A stretch of 64,000 bases of DNA from Mytilus trossulus (lineage: Eukaryota > Mollusca > Bivalvia > Mytilida > Mytilidae): NCBI RefSeq assembly GCF_036588685.1, contig NC_086382.1, positions 69,537,999 to 69,601,998 on the forward strand, in the 5' to 3' direction. A program made the position numbers and the translations under genes. The first letter of the stretch is position 1. Each line of letters opens with the position of its first letter. This document shows, in pieces, positions 33,103-45,358 of this stretch. The notes beneath the pieces were generated by a model. The model was not told the origin of the DNA and did not search any database. It saw nothing but the letters and a program-made list of their open reading frames with translations.

Positions 33103-36100
33103 ATGGAAGGGAAAACCTTGTTAATCCTGATACTTGTTTTGTTTGTGTATTCTCTGATTGGTGGAGCTATAATGATGGCACTAGAACAGTCCAATGAGGA
33201 GACAGCTACAACAGATATAACAACTACATTGTCAACATTTTTAAGTAAGATAAGTAGATCAGCAAGTAAATGAACATAATGTATAGAAAAGAGAATGGAA
33301 ACGGGGAATGTGTCAAAGAGACACAAATTCAAGCAAAGAGCAAAAGTCAAGGCTACCAATAGATCTAAATGCAGCGGGGAAATTTAGCACCCAGAGATGG
33401 GATTCAGCTAGCGCCTAAAATTTAAGCATATGTCAGACGCCACACTAAACTGCGAAACACAGAAATGAACCAAAATACAAAAAACTCACAAAATTAACCA
33501 AGGTTAGAAATTTCTGACATCGGTCAGGTGCGGCGGGGTTAAATTTTTTTTGGTGATATCTCAACCCCCCCCTTCTATATCAAGTCCTATGTGGAATACT
33601 TATTTAAACTTAAGAGGGGTTATAAGTTGTAAGTGGCTTTGAACTAGCTGTTAGTAACTGCGAGTACTCTCAGATCTGTACTTAGTGTCGTTTTGTTGTT
33701 GGGATGAACAAGTACCCGGCCACGTCCACTTGTATTTGTAGTATTTGTATTTTTATCCATTTGATGAGTTAAGCCTTTTTCAATTGATATTTATAGTTCG
33801 TTCTTATGTTGTACTGTTACACCACTGTCACAGGTTAGGGGAGGGTTGGGATCCCGCTAACATGTTTAACCCCGCCACTTTCTATGTATGTGCCTGTCCC
33901 AAGCCAGGAGCCTGTAATTCAGTGATTCTCATTTGTTTATGTGTTACATATTTGTTTTCGTTCATTTTTTGTACTTAATGTAGATCAATATGTGACACTT
34001 TAATAAGCTATTATTTATCTTATCTCTTATCTTAAATTAGGCCGTTAGTGTTCTCGTTTGAATTGTTTAACATTGTCATTTCGGGGCCTTTTATAGCTGA
34101 CTATGTTGTATGGGCTTTGCTCATTGTTGAAGGCCGTACGATGACCTGTATTTGTTAATTTCTGTGTCATTTTGTTATCTTGTGGAGAGTCTCATTGGCA
34201 ATCATAATATATATCAATCATAATCCTGGTACCTTTGATAACTATACCACATATTCTTTTTTATACTTATTCGTGTTTTCTTTTCACAGCCGACCACTCG
34301 TCTTGCATGTCAAACAGTGAATTAACAGCTTTATTAACGGAAGTGAGAGCTGCCTATGATAGTGGCGTGTTGTCTGTAAACGGAAGTACTACTGCTGCCT
34401 CACAGTGGGATTTCGGGAATTCACATTTCTTCGTCCTGACAGCGATAACTACAATTGGTATGTACAGGAACATATATTAGATATACTGTTCCCAGGTATG
34501 TATCATAGCTTGTTATTATCAAATGACATTTTGTGTACTACAAATAATCTTATTTCCTTGCTTAAAGACGTTATATGCACACTTATAGTGTAATCAGCAG
34601 GCGGAAACCGGGACAACATAAGAGATTGGTATGGTGGCCGGTTAAGGCCATTTCGCGTTTTCGCGTTTTCGCGTTTTCGCCCATCATATTATATAGGGCG
34701 AAAACGCGAAAACGCGAAATCGCGAAGTCGAAAACGCGAAAACGCGAAGTCGAAAACGCGAAAACGCGAAGTCGAAAACGCGAAAACGCGAAGTCGAAAA
34801 CGCGAAAACGCGAAATATTTTTTCTTTCCGATTTCGCGTTTTCGACTTCGCGTTTTCGCGTTTTCGACTTCGCGTTTTCGCGTTTTCGCGTTTTCGACTT
34901 CGCGATTTCGCGTTTTCGCGATTTCGCGTTTTCGCCTTTTCGCGATTTCGCCTTTTCGCGTTTTCGCGATTTCGCGATTTCGCCTTTTCGCGTTTTCGCG
35001 ATTTCGCGTTTTCGCCTTTTCGCCTTAAATTATAGGTATATTGATCCAATATCCACCCGTTTATAGTATGGATCACATTTCCGACCTTACATTGATTACG
35101 TGCTACGTGTACAATGTTTCGAGTTCTTTCGGAATTATATTCCAGGTAACTCTCTTCAGAGGTCGTCCGTTTTATTTTTATTTTTTATTTTTATTATTAT
35201 TATTATTTTTATTTTTTATTTTTTATTTTTATTTTTATTTTTATTTTTAAATGTTTGTTTGTTTATTATTTTGTACATTTTATTTATTATTGTACCTTTT
35301 ATTTATTATTGTTCGTTTTATCAACGTATGGATAACTGGTTTTGGTTATTGTTTAAGATACGTTTCAATATGCATTTTTCATTGTCAACGCACCTTCCTT
35401 TGGTTTTAGTATAACTGTCTAATTAATTTCTATTGGGAGACATTGATTTATTTCAAGTGTTTCTTAACGATTTCCCCAATGTTCCTGTTTCTTTTGAATG
35501 CTATTGTGGGTTTTTTATCAAAGAGATTTTTGAACTGTGGGTTGTCTTGAATTAAATGCCAATGTTTTCTTATAATGGTTTGTAAATTTTCCGCATTAGC
35601 GTGGTATTGTGTTATGAAAGATATATTATAGTTATCTGTGTTTTTGTTTATTCTTGTTTCTTTGTTTGTTAATTTGTTTAATCTTTCTGTATGGGAAATA
35701 TTTCTTAATATTTTATTTACAAAAGCGATTTTGTAACCTCTTTGTATTAATTTTTCTGTAAATAAGTTTATTCTTTCATTAAAATTGTCAGGATCAGAGG
35801 TATTTCTAAGAATTCGTATTCCTTCACCTTTAATAAAGGATTTAAAACAACTTTTAGCGTGGTTTGAATTTTGGTGTAGATATTGGAATTTTTCAGTTGG
35901 TTTTGTGAAACATCTAATATCTAAGATATTTTCTTTTTGAAATCTCTGTCCTTTATACGTTTCTAAGTCTAGAAATTTCAAACTTTGTCTGTCAATTTCA
36001 TAAGTAAATTGCAGTAGGTTGTGGTTTGTGTTTGCTATTTCGAAAAGAAGTTTAACTTCTTCCGTAGGACCTTGAAATAAAATATATCCATCATCCTTCA

Positions 36101-39100
36101 TACGTTTATGAAATAATATTTTGTTTTTGTGTGGAAAGATGTTTAGAATTTTATTTATATGTTGGTATATAGCTATATAAAATAAAAATAAAACGGACGA
36201 CCTCTGAAGAGAGTTACCTGGAATATAATTCCGAAAGAACTCGAAACATTGTACACGTAGCACGTAATCAATGTAAGGTCGGAAATGTGATCCATACTAT
36301 AAACGGGTGGATATTGGATCAATATTCCTATAATTTAAGGCGAAAAGGCGAAAACGCGCGAAAACGCGAAAAGGCGAAAACGCGAAATCACGAAATCGCG
36401 AAGTCGAAAACGCGAAAACGCGAAAACGCGAAAACGCGAAAACGCGAAGTCGAAAACGCGAAAACGCGAAGTCGAAAACGCGAAATCGGAAAGAAAAAAT
36501 ATTTCGCGTTTTCGCGTTTTCGACTTCGCGTTTTCGCGTTTTCGACTTCGCGTTTTCGCGTTTTCGCGTTTTCGACTTCGCGTTTTCGCGTTTTCGACTT
36601 CGCGATTTCGCGTTTTCGCGTTTTCGCCCTATATAATATGATGGGCGAAAACGCGAAATGGCCTTAACCGGCCACCATAGATTGGTATAAGTGAATTGGT
36701 TTGTGTGTTATAAGAAAGTCCACAAAGGGCTTTCATCCTATAATCCCGATATTTCACAATGGTAACACGATGAAAAGTTGTCGTCTACTGAGGAGACATA
36801 TAATAAGGAAAACATTATCAATAGTGTCGTGGGCCTCAATCCTTTTTGTTGTCTGGGGGGGGGGGGGACTAAGGGATTGAAGTCACGCTTTTCGTTATCC
36901 AAATTTTATTTTACTGCCATTTAACAAACACATGTATGACAGACGACACTAACTGTTCGCCGCCGACAAGCATCAAAAAAGGTATACAGTCCCGTAAAAT
37001 ACAATAAACAGTATAAATTATGTCCTACATTTCCAAGAAATACCCAGAAATACCAAATAGAGGTATATAACAATAGTCTACTTATGATAAACTTGTTTGA
37101 AAGGATCATCAGTTCACAATTAAAAAATTATACCCCATCTGTCATCATGTTATATTATGGAAATAACGACACAGCAATATAAGAAGAGAAGATGTGGCAT
37201 GCATCCAATGAGACAACTATCTTCCAGAGACCAAAAGACTGGGATGCGAAAACTAATATACCATAAGGAGACGTGGAATGATTGCTTACGCCACAAATAT
37301 CAACCATATGTCCCATGTCCTGGACATAAGGAGTATAGAACTATAGGTCACCGTCTGGACGTCAGCAATGAGCAGAATCCATACCGTTAGTCAGCTATAT
37401 AAAAGGTCAACATCAACTAAAATGAAATTAACACATTATAAATTTCATGCGTCCTAAGCGCTGTTCTGCATTTACATTATTAATGTAAAACAATAAAATG
37501 TTAAAAAAGTAAATTCCAAAATAATATCACTTTCATTGTTGTTAAACAAACATGTCTTTCGAACTTCAATTTTGAAGGATATGGTAATCAAACACCAGCA
37601 ACAAAAGGTGGACAAGCCTTCATTGTTATTTTTGCATTGATTGGAATTCCAGTTACAGGGTTGATGATTGCAGGACTTGCAGAAAAAATAAAGAAATTCT
37701 ATAGTTATTTAAAAACTAAGACAATACCATGTTTGGAAAAATACACCAAAACGGAAAATGTGTTAAAACATTTGTTGATATATTTGACCATTATTTGTTT
37801 ACTGATATTGATCCCGTCTGCTATATTTTTCACAATCGAGGGCTGGACATACGGAGAAGCCATTTATTATAGTTTGATAACCTTCACAACGATTGGATTC
37901 GGAGATTTCGTTGTTGGTAAATGTCTATTTTATATTATTTGTTTTGTAAACTTTCTACTCGTTTACAATTTTCAACATGGCGTAAATGTAAAACACACAC
38001 AGTTGGAATATAAGTGTTATTTTGATAAAACAAAAATATGAAGTCTGGACTATATATTGAGAGGTTTAGTTCACATTAAGAATATCAATATAAAGAAATC
38101 TCAAAATATTGTTTAAAATGCGTACTGATAAAAACAGAAGAAAAGCGAAAACAAACCTAATCACTGTTTAAAATATTTGTTGAATTATTTGCAACAACTG
38201 TTTTTTGAATAAATGTGTTTATTTCCGATTCAAAGACCATATAAGTGAATCCATATTAATGCCAAAATATGCCATTTTTAATTACCCCACATGTAAATTT
38301 TAGATATATTAAATAGACATATACTAAAGCATTTCGTAATGCGAATGTTTTCTTTTCCAGGTACTGAAAATGAAGGTGGCACAAGAATTGTTTACAAACT
38401 TTTAGTTATTATATGGCTATTTATTGGCCTTGCATGCCTTGTGACACTCATTGGAGAATGTACAGACACATTAAAGGCTTTCACGGAGAAAAAGGAAAAG
38501 GAAAAGGTAAAATAGTATCAGCAGTATTTATATTATAACTATACAAAAAACTGACGACTGAGCAATAAAAATAACGGTGATCCAAGATGATCTGGAAAGG
38601 TAGAATATCCTGCTCCGAAAGTGGCAGTCGCCATGTTGGTCATGATAAGTAAAACGTCGGTGATAAGTCTTATTTGGGGAGAAATTTGCAAGTTGGTTAA
38701 TAGAGTTTCATACTGAAATTATAACACTGTTTTAAAAAAAGAAGATAATCATATTTTTGGTAGAGGAGCATCATTTAGTAGTATTTGACACCATTTAAGA
38801 TGATTTAAAAGCTTGTAAGAATATGATCGTGTAGAGGACGATTCTGCTGTAACATCTCTGTAATACAGTTTCGTTTACATTTACGTTGGTAGTGGATCAA
38901 TGATCAGCAGATATATATTTAGCTAGAATCCTAGGTAAGGGTTAACACGTTTGAAATAACAATTCAAAGTTAATCTTCTGAGAAGTAAATTGGTCTTCAA
39001 AACCAGCTGGCGTGGATTGTTACTACGTATATATAAAGTAACATATGTCCCTTTAACTGCATCTTCGTTAGCCAATGGTTACGATCCACTCCCGCTCTCT

Positions 39101-40017
39101 TGGCTAGCGAAGATGCTTTAACTGGTACTGAATATGAAATAATATCACGAATGTTCTTATTGACAAAAGGGAATGACGTTCTTTGCAGTTGTGTTAGTGC
39201 AACGAATATGACTGAGTTATGAAAAAAAATGTATGTTTTATTTCCCCCTTTCTTTAAATGTAACATATTATTTGTGCACACGATACATATTTTACAATTA
39301 TCCGTTGCAATGGAGATCTATTTTATTTAAGGTGAAGGATGGAAGTAACATCCGGGATACAGATACAGATGTTAACATAAAGGTATGTAACCACTAGGAA
39401 TACATTAACTGCTCATAATGGAACCATCCTTATAAAAAATATACCTTTGTCAAAGAGATCTTACCGTTGACATATTTGGAATCTACATTTTCCCAATTTT
39501 AGAAGGAATTTTAAACTACATCACTGGATTGTCAGGTCGAGACTAGAGCCTTACTATTTTTAGTATAATATGAAAATAAAAGACTACATTTGTGTCTGAT
39601 CAATGACATATTAAATAAATATATAAAAGTAAAATCACAAAAATACTAAACTCCGAGGAAAATTCAAAACAAGTCCCTACTCAAATGGCAAAATCAAATA
39701 ATAAAACACATCAAAATAAAAAAGAAGATGTGGTATGATTGCCAATGAGACAACTATCCACAAAAGACCAAAATGACACAAACATTAACAACTATAGGTC
39801 ACCGTACGGCCTTCAACAGAATTCCTGTTTGGTGGACAATTCTAATCGGAAATGTCAGCGATCAAAATAATTGAAAATGCAGTATCTTTTTTTATATTGA
39901 ATATTTTAATTCACATATATAAAGGTTTTCAACATCATTATCATTTTCATTTTCGTTTTTTCATTTTTGTCTTTTCAGACTGACGTTGTGAATGGTGATC
40001 TTACAAAAGTGGCGTAA
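33103..40017 (+). CDS. Two-pore-domain potassium channel (K2P), copy 1, 294 aa
   Basis: Six exons: 33103-33244, 34290-34457, 37578-37916, 38361-38506, 39332-39382, 39979-40017; all introns GT-AG; phases 1, 1, 1, 0, 0. Membrane helix M1 is about residues 5-27. The extracellular cap has Cys53 (cap disulfide position) and one N-glycosylation sequon at Asn78. Pore 1 filter is TTIGYG (101-106), M2 follows, M3 begins near 155, pore 2 filter is TTIGFG (207-212), and M4 is about 225-248. A short Lys/Glu-rich tail ends the protein. K2P channels pass background K+ current as dimers. The intron inside the first Gly codon of GYG is a known conserved K2P position. Subfamily is not assignable by eye. Intron 2 (3,120 bp) holds a foldback transposon. 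AATAAA at 40207-40212. Confidence 0.9.
33285..33560 (-). repeat. Mussel dispersed repeat R2 in K2P-1 intron 1
   Basis: 'GGAATGTGTCAAAGAGACAC' and the end 'GGTGCGGCGGGGTTAAA' are the reverse of the order at 55855-56180 ('TTGTCTCTTTGACACATTCC', GGTTAAC-type and CCCCGCC segments). Confidence 0.65.
33640..34250 (+). repeat. Repeat R1 plus tail of hammerhead-type family, in K2P-1 intron 1
   Basis: An R1 copy from 'TTGAACTAGCTGTTAGTAAC' to 'CTCATTGGCAATCATAAT' (34212), with an internal insertion at about 33975-34040. It is followed directly by 'ATAATCCTGGTACCTTTGAT' (34219-34238), which is the 3' tail of the hammerhead-like repeat family (compare 58622-58655). Confidence 0.7.
35160..35260. repeat. 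(TTTTTA)n / (ATT)n tract
   Basis: An ATTTTT/ATT-rich tract at the join between the left arm of the foldback element and the 3' end of the Penelope-like fragment. On the minus strand it is an A-rich tail after that fragment. Confidence 0.75.
35448..36170 (-). pseudogene. Penelope-like reverse transcriptase fragment at the centre of the foldback element
   Basis: One open minus-strand frame contains 'LLQFTYEIDRQSLKFLDLET', 'RCFTKPTEKFQYLHQNSNHA', 'RGYKIAFVNKILRNISHTER' and 'RKHWHLIQDNPQFKNLFDKK'. This is the thumb and connector part of a Penelope-like protein; compare 'DLYSKPTDKHQYLSP' and 'RESWKDIEKHPKLSKIFHDP' of the element at 27624-29215. The catalytic IDD region is absent (5'-truncated at about 36170, where the arm begins). 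No GIY-YIG domain follows the stop. It belongs to a different lineage from the 27.6-kb element. Confidence 0.75.
37175..37420 (-). repeat. Diverged copy of repeat R1 in K2P-1 intron 2
   Basis: 'AGAAGATGTGGCATGCATCC' then 'ACTATAGGTCACCGTCTGGA' and 'GTTAGTCAGCTATATAAAAG' keep the R1 reverse order, with an insertion after 'AGACCAAAAGACTGGGA'. Confidence 0.65.
39058..39121. repeat. Small imperfect hairpin in K2P-1 intron 4
   Basis: 'GCATCTTCGTTAGCCA' and 'TGGCTAGCGAAGATGC' pair with one mismatch around a loop of about 30 bp. Confidence 0.7.
39625..39832 (-). repeat. Adjacent R3 and R1 repeat fragments in K2P-1 intron 5
   Basis: 39625-39714 contains 'ACTAAACTCCGAGGAAAATT' and 'CAAATGGCAAAATC', shared with 44410-44490 and 52590-52660. 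It joins directly to an R1 end fragment (39719-39832) with 'AAGAAGATGTGGTATGATTG' and 'GGTCACCGTACGGCCTTCAA'. Confidence 0.75.
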
Positions 40018-40206
40018 ACTTTTCATATACAAACTATGATTCGTGAGTCTTATGCTGACTTGACACGTATATCTTATATGAAATGGACCCAACCTTCTTT
40101 TTCAATGAAAATGAGTCTTTCGTCTGGTCTCAAACTATATATTGATATAGATTTATACTCCAACGAATGTGAATCTTGTGACGTGTACTTTGTTATAATA
40201 TACATT

Positions 40207-40212
40207 AATAAA
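40207..40212 (+). terminator. AATAAA polyadenylation signal of K2P copy 1
   Basis: AATAAA lies 190 bp after the stop. A second one is at 40686-40691. Which is used cannot be told from sequence. Confidence 0.45.
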
Positions 40213-40699
40213 AATGTCAATTCGGGGCAACCGTAGTTTACATGTGTACTTATAGCGACATTAAAGAAGTTTTTTTATCAAGGTAAAAGCTAAACACTGA
40301 AGAATTCACGCTTACTAACAAAAGTAAACCTTTAAGAGCTTTTTAAGAAGAGGTACTTTGGTCGATATGCACCAAACTATATCGTAAGTTTAATATGTTA
40401 ACAGTGATCTTTAAACATGTTTGATATATGATTTCAATGGACAATTGAGAGTCGAGAGTCGAGTTGAGACATTAAAATATTGGATCATGTCAAAAGTGTT
40501 AATTTTATTATAAAGCACACCGATGGCTTTTCTCACGTTATTTCAAATAAATATAAAATATTGTTTGTAAAGGTCTTTCTACTTTTTGTTAACATGATTA
40601 TGATTAAGGTAGGCATGTTAGTAAATGATTGCATAACATTATGTGACAAGTTCCATAAAAAAAAGGCAACTTTTACTCATGGAATAATAAATGCAACGT

Positions 40700-42335
40700 C
40701 CTTCATATAAAGGGACAGGTAAGGGACGCGGTATCGGGTTTCTTGGATAATGAGGATTATAGAGATCATAGTTCCCCTTAAAAACCCGTTAAGGTAACCA
40801 TAATAGGAAATGTACGCTCTGGAATATCATATCAACTGGAAGATCTATACTCCATATGCAGGCAGCTGGAGTTTTTTCTAAATCTTTTTTTTACCAAAAG
40901 CAGGATTTTTAATTATTTAAGAATAAGTCTTTTTTTTTGTTTTCAAAGAATCATTTTGAAAAAAAATTATTCTTTTTGTGACTCACATTCATGACTCATT
41001 ATTTTGATAATAATATCTCATAATCACTGCAATATTCAAAAATAAACTGGCTCATGAATGGTCTTTTTCACTTCCTTGACTTATTTTAATACATATTGTA
41101 GTACATACATCATGTACATGTAAATAAACATATTTGTTGAATTTTTGTTATAACAATATGAAATGACACCAAATCATGAAATATTTCCAACTGTCGTGAA
41201 ATGGTGGATGGATGAGTTACAAACAAGAAAACAATATTTACTAAATGCTTTTTTTTTTAATCTTTATGACCTTTCGGAAATAAATGTAAAGTATAATTTC
41301 ACACATTTCTAAGTTGTGAAACGATAGGATTTCCAATTTACGTTCAAATACAGGAAGAATTATATATAAGTTTATTTTTTATCTTAAGGATGTTATAACG
41401 TTATCACACGATATTCGAACACTGTTTGGTACATTTTAATCTATACACGAAGTCGGGAACCATATTTTCAAGGTAAAACATGCATAGTTAAATTTAGTTT
41501 TCTCTATTTTTATAAACTGTACAAAATAGCCTTCTAAAAGAACAGAGTGACAAAATACATTTGTGGTAAACGAACTCTGAAAATTAATTTCTGTTTTTGA
41601 CTTTCATGTATTTCAAAAGTTGTGTATTTAATATTAACAATTACATATCTGTTAACAAGATGAGTATTCGTTGATCTGGTGAATGCAATGATCGCGACAG
41701 CAATCGAGTTATACATTGTAGTTATGCAATATAATTTAGAATATCTGTTGTTTTGCTTTGATCAAATGTCTATCGTGTTGAGTTCAGTAAACTAAATTGA
41801 TAGTGTTATAGTGCAATTCTGCTGTAAATGCCGGAATAGGAAATAATTTCTGACTGCAAAACATGCTTCATGGGATTTTAATTTTGAATGGCTAAAGAAA
41901 ATTTTGTAAAAACTTTTGTGATATCGAATAATAATAAGATACATACAAAATGCATACGTTTATGGGCGACTTAATATGACAATGACAACAATCAAAGTTC
42001 AAACATAAAAGAAGCTATTTTTCTGAAAATAGAGGACGTTTAATTAAGTATTGCTTTCAGTTAGTAACACAATTACCTTCACCAAAATACGGAAACATAA
42101 AGTAAATTTAGACGGAGTGCACACAGTTGCAAAATCGAAACAGGAAAATATAATCATGAATCTGGATATTTGAAATAAACTATTTGATCATTACTAAATG
42201 CAGCAGTATGAAACAAGGATCACATTTTATTGAAGTTTACTTGTTTTGACAATGTTGGTAATTGATATATGAGGCAGAATCAAACTGCTTTATTTGAATC
42301 ATTGTTATCCTTTTTTCAAGATAGAATAGATGCGT
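40700..42335. other. Intergenic stretch between the K2P genes, nothing recognised
   Basis: No coding frame, RNA gene or repeat boundary was supported. Confidence 0.45.
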
Positions 42336-42359
42336 TTAATAAAAAAAGGCATCAGTAGT

Positions 42360-42960
42360 ATGCCTCTGTTTAAAAGTCATAAATCGCTTGAGAGAAAACA
42401 AACCAGGTATACAAACTAAAACCGAAGGAAACACGTCAACTATGAGAGGAAAACAACGAAACAACAGAACACTGAAGTGAAAGAAAAAACTATACAACAA
42501 ACATAGAAACAAATTATTAGATAACAACTGCCATATTCCTGACTTGGTACACGACATTTTGAGAAGACATTGTGTTGGGTTGAACCTAGTTTTATGTCTA
42601 GCCAAACCTGCACGTTATGGTGATGCTAAAAATACCACTAAAATGGCAACATTACACGAGAAGAATAACTCACTAATAAATCCAAGATAAAAAAAAGACA
42701 TAGTAAAACCTGTGTAAAAAAGGGACGAAGGGTACCAAAGTTATAGTCAAACTCAGAGATTGAAAATAAACTGACAACGCCATGGCTAAAAATAAAAAGA
42801 CAAACAGACAAATAATACTACAGAAGACACAACATAGAAAACTAAAGATTAAGCAACACACACCCCACCAAAACGTGTGGTGATCTCAGGTGCTCCAGAA
42901 GGGTAAGCAGATCCTGCTCGACATGTGGCACCCATCCTGTTCACATAGTGGCTTTAAACT
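42360..42960 (-). repeat. Mussel dispersed repeat R3, near full-length
   Basis: The order is 'CCATATTCCTGACTTGGTAC', 'ACAACGCCATGGCTAAAAAT', 'CAACATAGAAAACTAAAGAT', 'GGTGATCTCAGGTGCTCCAG', 'GCAGATCCTGCTCGACATGT'. Parts recur at 25160-25440, 44400-44560, 45640-45790 (opposite), 52565-52720 and 53610-53660. Confidence 0.7.
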
Positions 42961-43559
42961 AAAATCATACACATGAACTGGGTGATTAATTATCTTTACT
43001 TTTACATACGAATAGAAAAAAATAGAATCACAACTACAAAAGATTAGACACAAAACAGTATCCGATCAGAGGTACAAATACAACGTATACATGAACGTTG
43101 GATAAACAATTAACGAGACACGTCTAAGAGCATTGTGAATTCACACTCAGAAAACAGTCATGTTCAGGGATATGTCACGTTCGGTACTTAAAGACCAGAC
43201 GACGTGCAGTGTAAACCATAAGACGTGGAAAACTCGTCCTTAGTTAGTTTCGAAACAGACGCATATGGATCAATCAATTCGTGATGGTGTCCATAACATT
43301 TAGTTTACGGAGTTTCATTTTAATTTTTCCTCCTCATAACTTTGATGGAGCAGTTTCTGCGTAAGAAGCACAATCCTGTATATGAAGTTTGTATAGTGTG
43401 AACATGCACAGACACACATTATCAACTGTCATATGTAAACACCTAACTAGGGGGAGAGGGTATGTTACTGCTAAGAAAGGGGACATTTGGTAAATTGAAA
43501 TCGTCCCGTTTGTCATAGATTTTAGTGTAAAGCCGTCTATCTGTGCCAATATTGACTCT

Positions 43560-43722
43560 TAGATCCGTTTCTGTGTGCTGTTGCGTTTCGGTGTTGTGTC
43601 GTTGTTCTCCTCTTATATTTAATGCGTTTCCCTCGGTTTTGGTTTGTTGCCCCGATTTGGTTTTTGTCCATGGATTTATGAGTTTTGAACAGCGGTATAC
43701 TACTGTTGCCTTTATTTAGAAC
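43560..43722 (+). repeat. Mussel dispersed repeat with 'AACAGCGGTATACTACTG'
   Basis: Contains 'GCGTTTCCCTCGGTTTTGGT' and 'TTTTGAACAGCGGTATACTA'. Shorter pieces of the same end occur near 1795, 14450 and 54410. Confidence 0.6.
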
Positions 43723-44149
43723 ACCAAGTTTAAAAATAACTTGGAAGCCTGGATTTTTATTGATGATCAAGTTGCTGTTAATAATTTAGACTTATGCTTC
43801 ATAGATCACTTAGAAGATTCAACAATATGACGTTGTTTTGTTAGGACACTTAGGTTTATTTAGGTTTCCAATACAGTATCTGTATTTTCAGTTGTGTTTC
43901 TAATTGATAAGTCTAACAATATTTTGAGTCTGTTAATAGCACATACCGCAGGGAAGTGTTATTGACAATGTTAAGGATACAAATAATCACTTTGTCAGCC
44001 ATTTTATATATTGACATCCTGCTACACGTGTTTGTAATCGAAATTTTTTGTTGCAATTGGTTTGATATAAGTACAAGAGATATACATACTGATCATAAAA
44101 GAAGTGAGATATTTTCTAGTGAACCGATATCTGATTAAAGATATTATAA

Positions 44150-44330
44150 CCAAACGTTTCTGTCATAGCGACCTTTGTTGGCAAAAGATAGTTTTAGAAA
44201 GGATATTTTCTTCTTTTTATTTTTTGCCAATACGAACTGCAATGACAATTTTGTGACCTGCAATATCCGAGATGAAGTTTGTAATGGTTTTGAATTGGGT
44301 TTTGTTAAAATAGTTTGTAAGCATACATAT
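44150..44330 (-). pseudogene. Degraded retroelement remnant, second copy
   Basis: The minus-strand frames contain 'ISDIAGHK' and 'KISFLKLSFANKG'. These match the remnant at 13130-13453 in order and, at nucleotide level, in the shared plus-strand segment 'TTGGCAAAAGATAGTTT'. Frameshifts are present. Confidence 0.5.
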
Positions 44331-44399
44331 AAGCTGTATAATACAATTGTAAAATTGGCTGTGAATAAAGAGTAAAAATATAATACTATAAGGGCAATA

Positions 44400-44560
44400 G
44401 TAGTATAAAGTACTAAAGTACACAAAAATACTGAACTCCAAGGAAAATTCAAAAAGGAAAGTGCCTTATAAAATGGCAAAAACAAATGACGAAACACATC
44501 AAACGAATGGACAACTGTCATACTCCTGACTTGGTACAGGCATTTTCAAATGTAACAAAT
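44400..44560 (-). repeat. R3 fragment
   Basis: 'ACTGAACTCCAAGGAAAATT', 'CATCAAACGAATGGACAACT' and 'CTCCTGACTTGGTACAGGCA' are shared in this order with 52590-52712. Confidence 0.7.
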
Positions 44561-45358
44561 GGTGGATTGAACTGTTTTTATAGCGCTAAACCTCTCACTT
44601 GTATGACAGTCGCAACAATTCAATACCGCTGTTCAATGAATCGATTGAACTGAACCAAATCCTAGTTACATACCTAGACTGAGGGAAACACACCAACTGT
44701 AAGAGGAAAAAATCCACGGAACAACGGAAAGACTGAACATATACAAAGGCAAACGTCTTACATAGAGACATACTATTTGTTAACTACTGTCATATGCCTG
44801 ATTTGATGCAGGACATTTTAAGATAAAATGGTGTGTTAAACTTTGTTATTTGCTAAATTTATTATGCATTTTATGTAAACAAAGACTAATAACGGCACTT
44901 GTTAAACAGATATTTTGAAAACTAGTTGCCACACATAGCATTTGTACAAATAACTTGTTTATTGCTCGAAAGGGCGCCTTTTGGCCAAAACGAATTTCTC
45001 ATGTTTTCAGTAAAACGTCTCGTCCCATCTTTGAATAGACAATCACAATATTCAAATAACTTTACTTCTCGCATATCCCCAGTTTGTTGGACATTAATCT
45101 AATAAATCAGATTATAATTTATACCACTTAATCAAAGTTAATTATTTCAACAACTAACACGAAGTACAAACAGTATAACGGAGTATGTGTATCGGTTTGT
45201 TTATTTATATCTATTTTATATATCATAATTTGAAATAAGTATAAGATGTGGTATGATTGCCTGTGACTCCTTATAATTTGTGTACCTTATAACTAGTGTA
45301 GTAATATCGGGACCAGTTTAGTTCTGTACTTGTAGATCTCTAACAACAACTTGGAAAG

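Larger units (their letters stand above)
34631..36678. mobile_element. 2,048-bp foldback transposon made of CGCGAAAA-type repeats, in K2P-1 intron 2
   Basis: Terminal inverted repeats start ATGGTGGCCGGTTAAGGCC and run about 510-560 bp (34631-35190 and 36165-36678), nearly identical. The 8-bp sequence AGATTGGT flanks both sides directly (34623-34630, 36679-36686), so it is a target-site duplication. Each arm is itself a hairpin of CGCGAAAACGCGAAGTCGAAAA-type units that switch to the complementary orientation at a TATTTTTTCTTTCC spacer. The inner part of each arm is unique sequence ending AGAGGTCGTCCG. The centre carries a Penelope-like fragment and (TTTTA)n. 8-9 bp duplications fit hAT-type or Foldback-type elements; no transposase is present. 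Confidence 0.85.

Noticed and set aside
34575-35076. Long frames with repeated RKREN or FRVFAFS peptides (also 36287-36667)
   Set aside because: Both strands are open because the CGCGAAAA minisatellite has a periodic sequence without stops. There is no start context, conservation or exon support.
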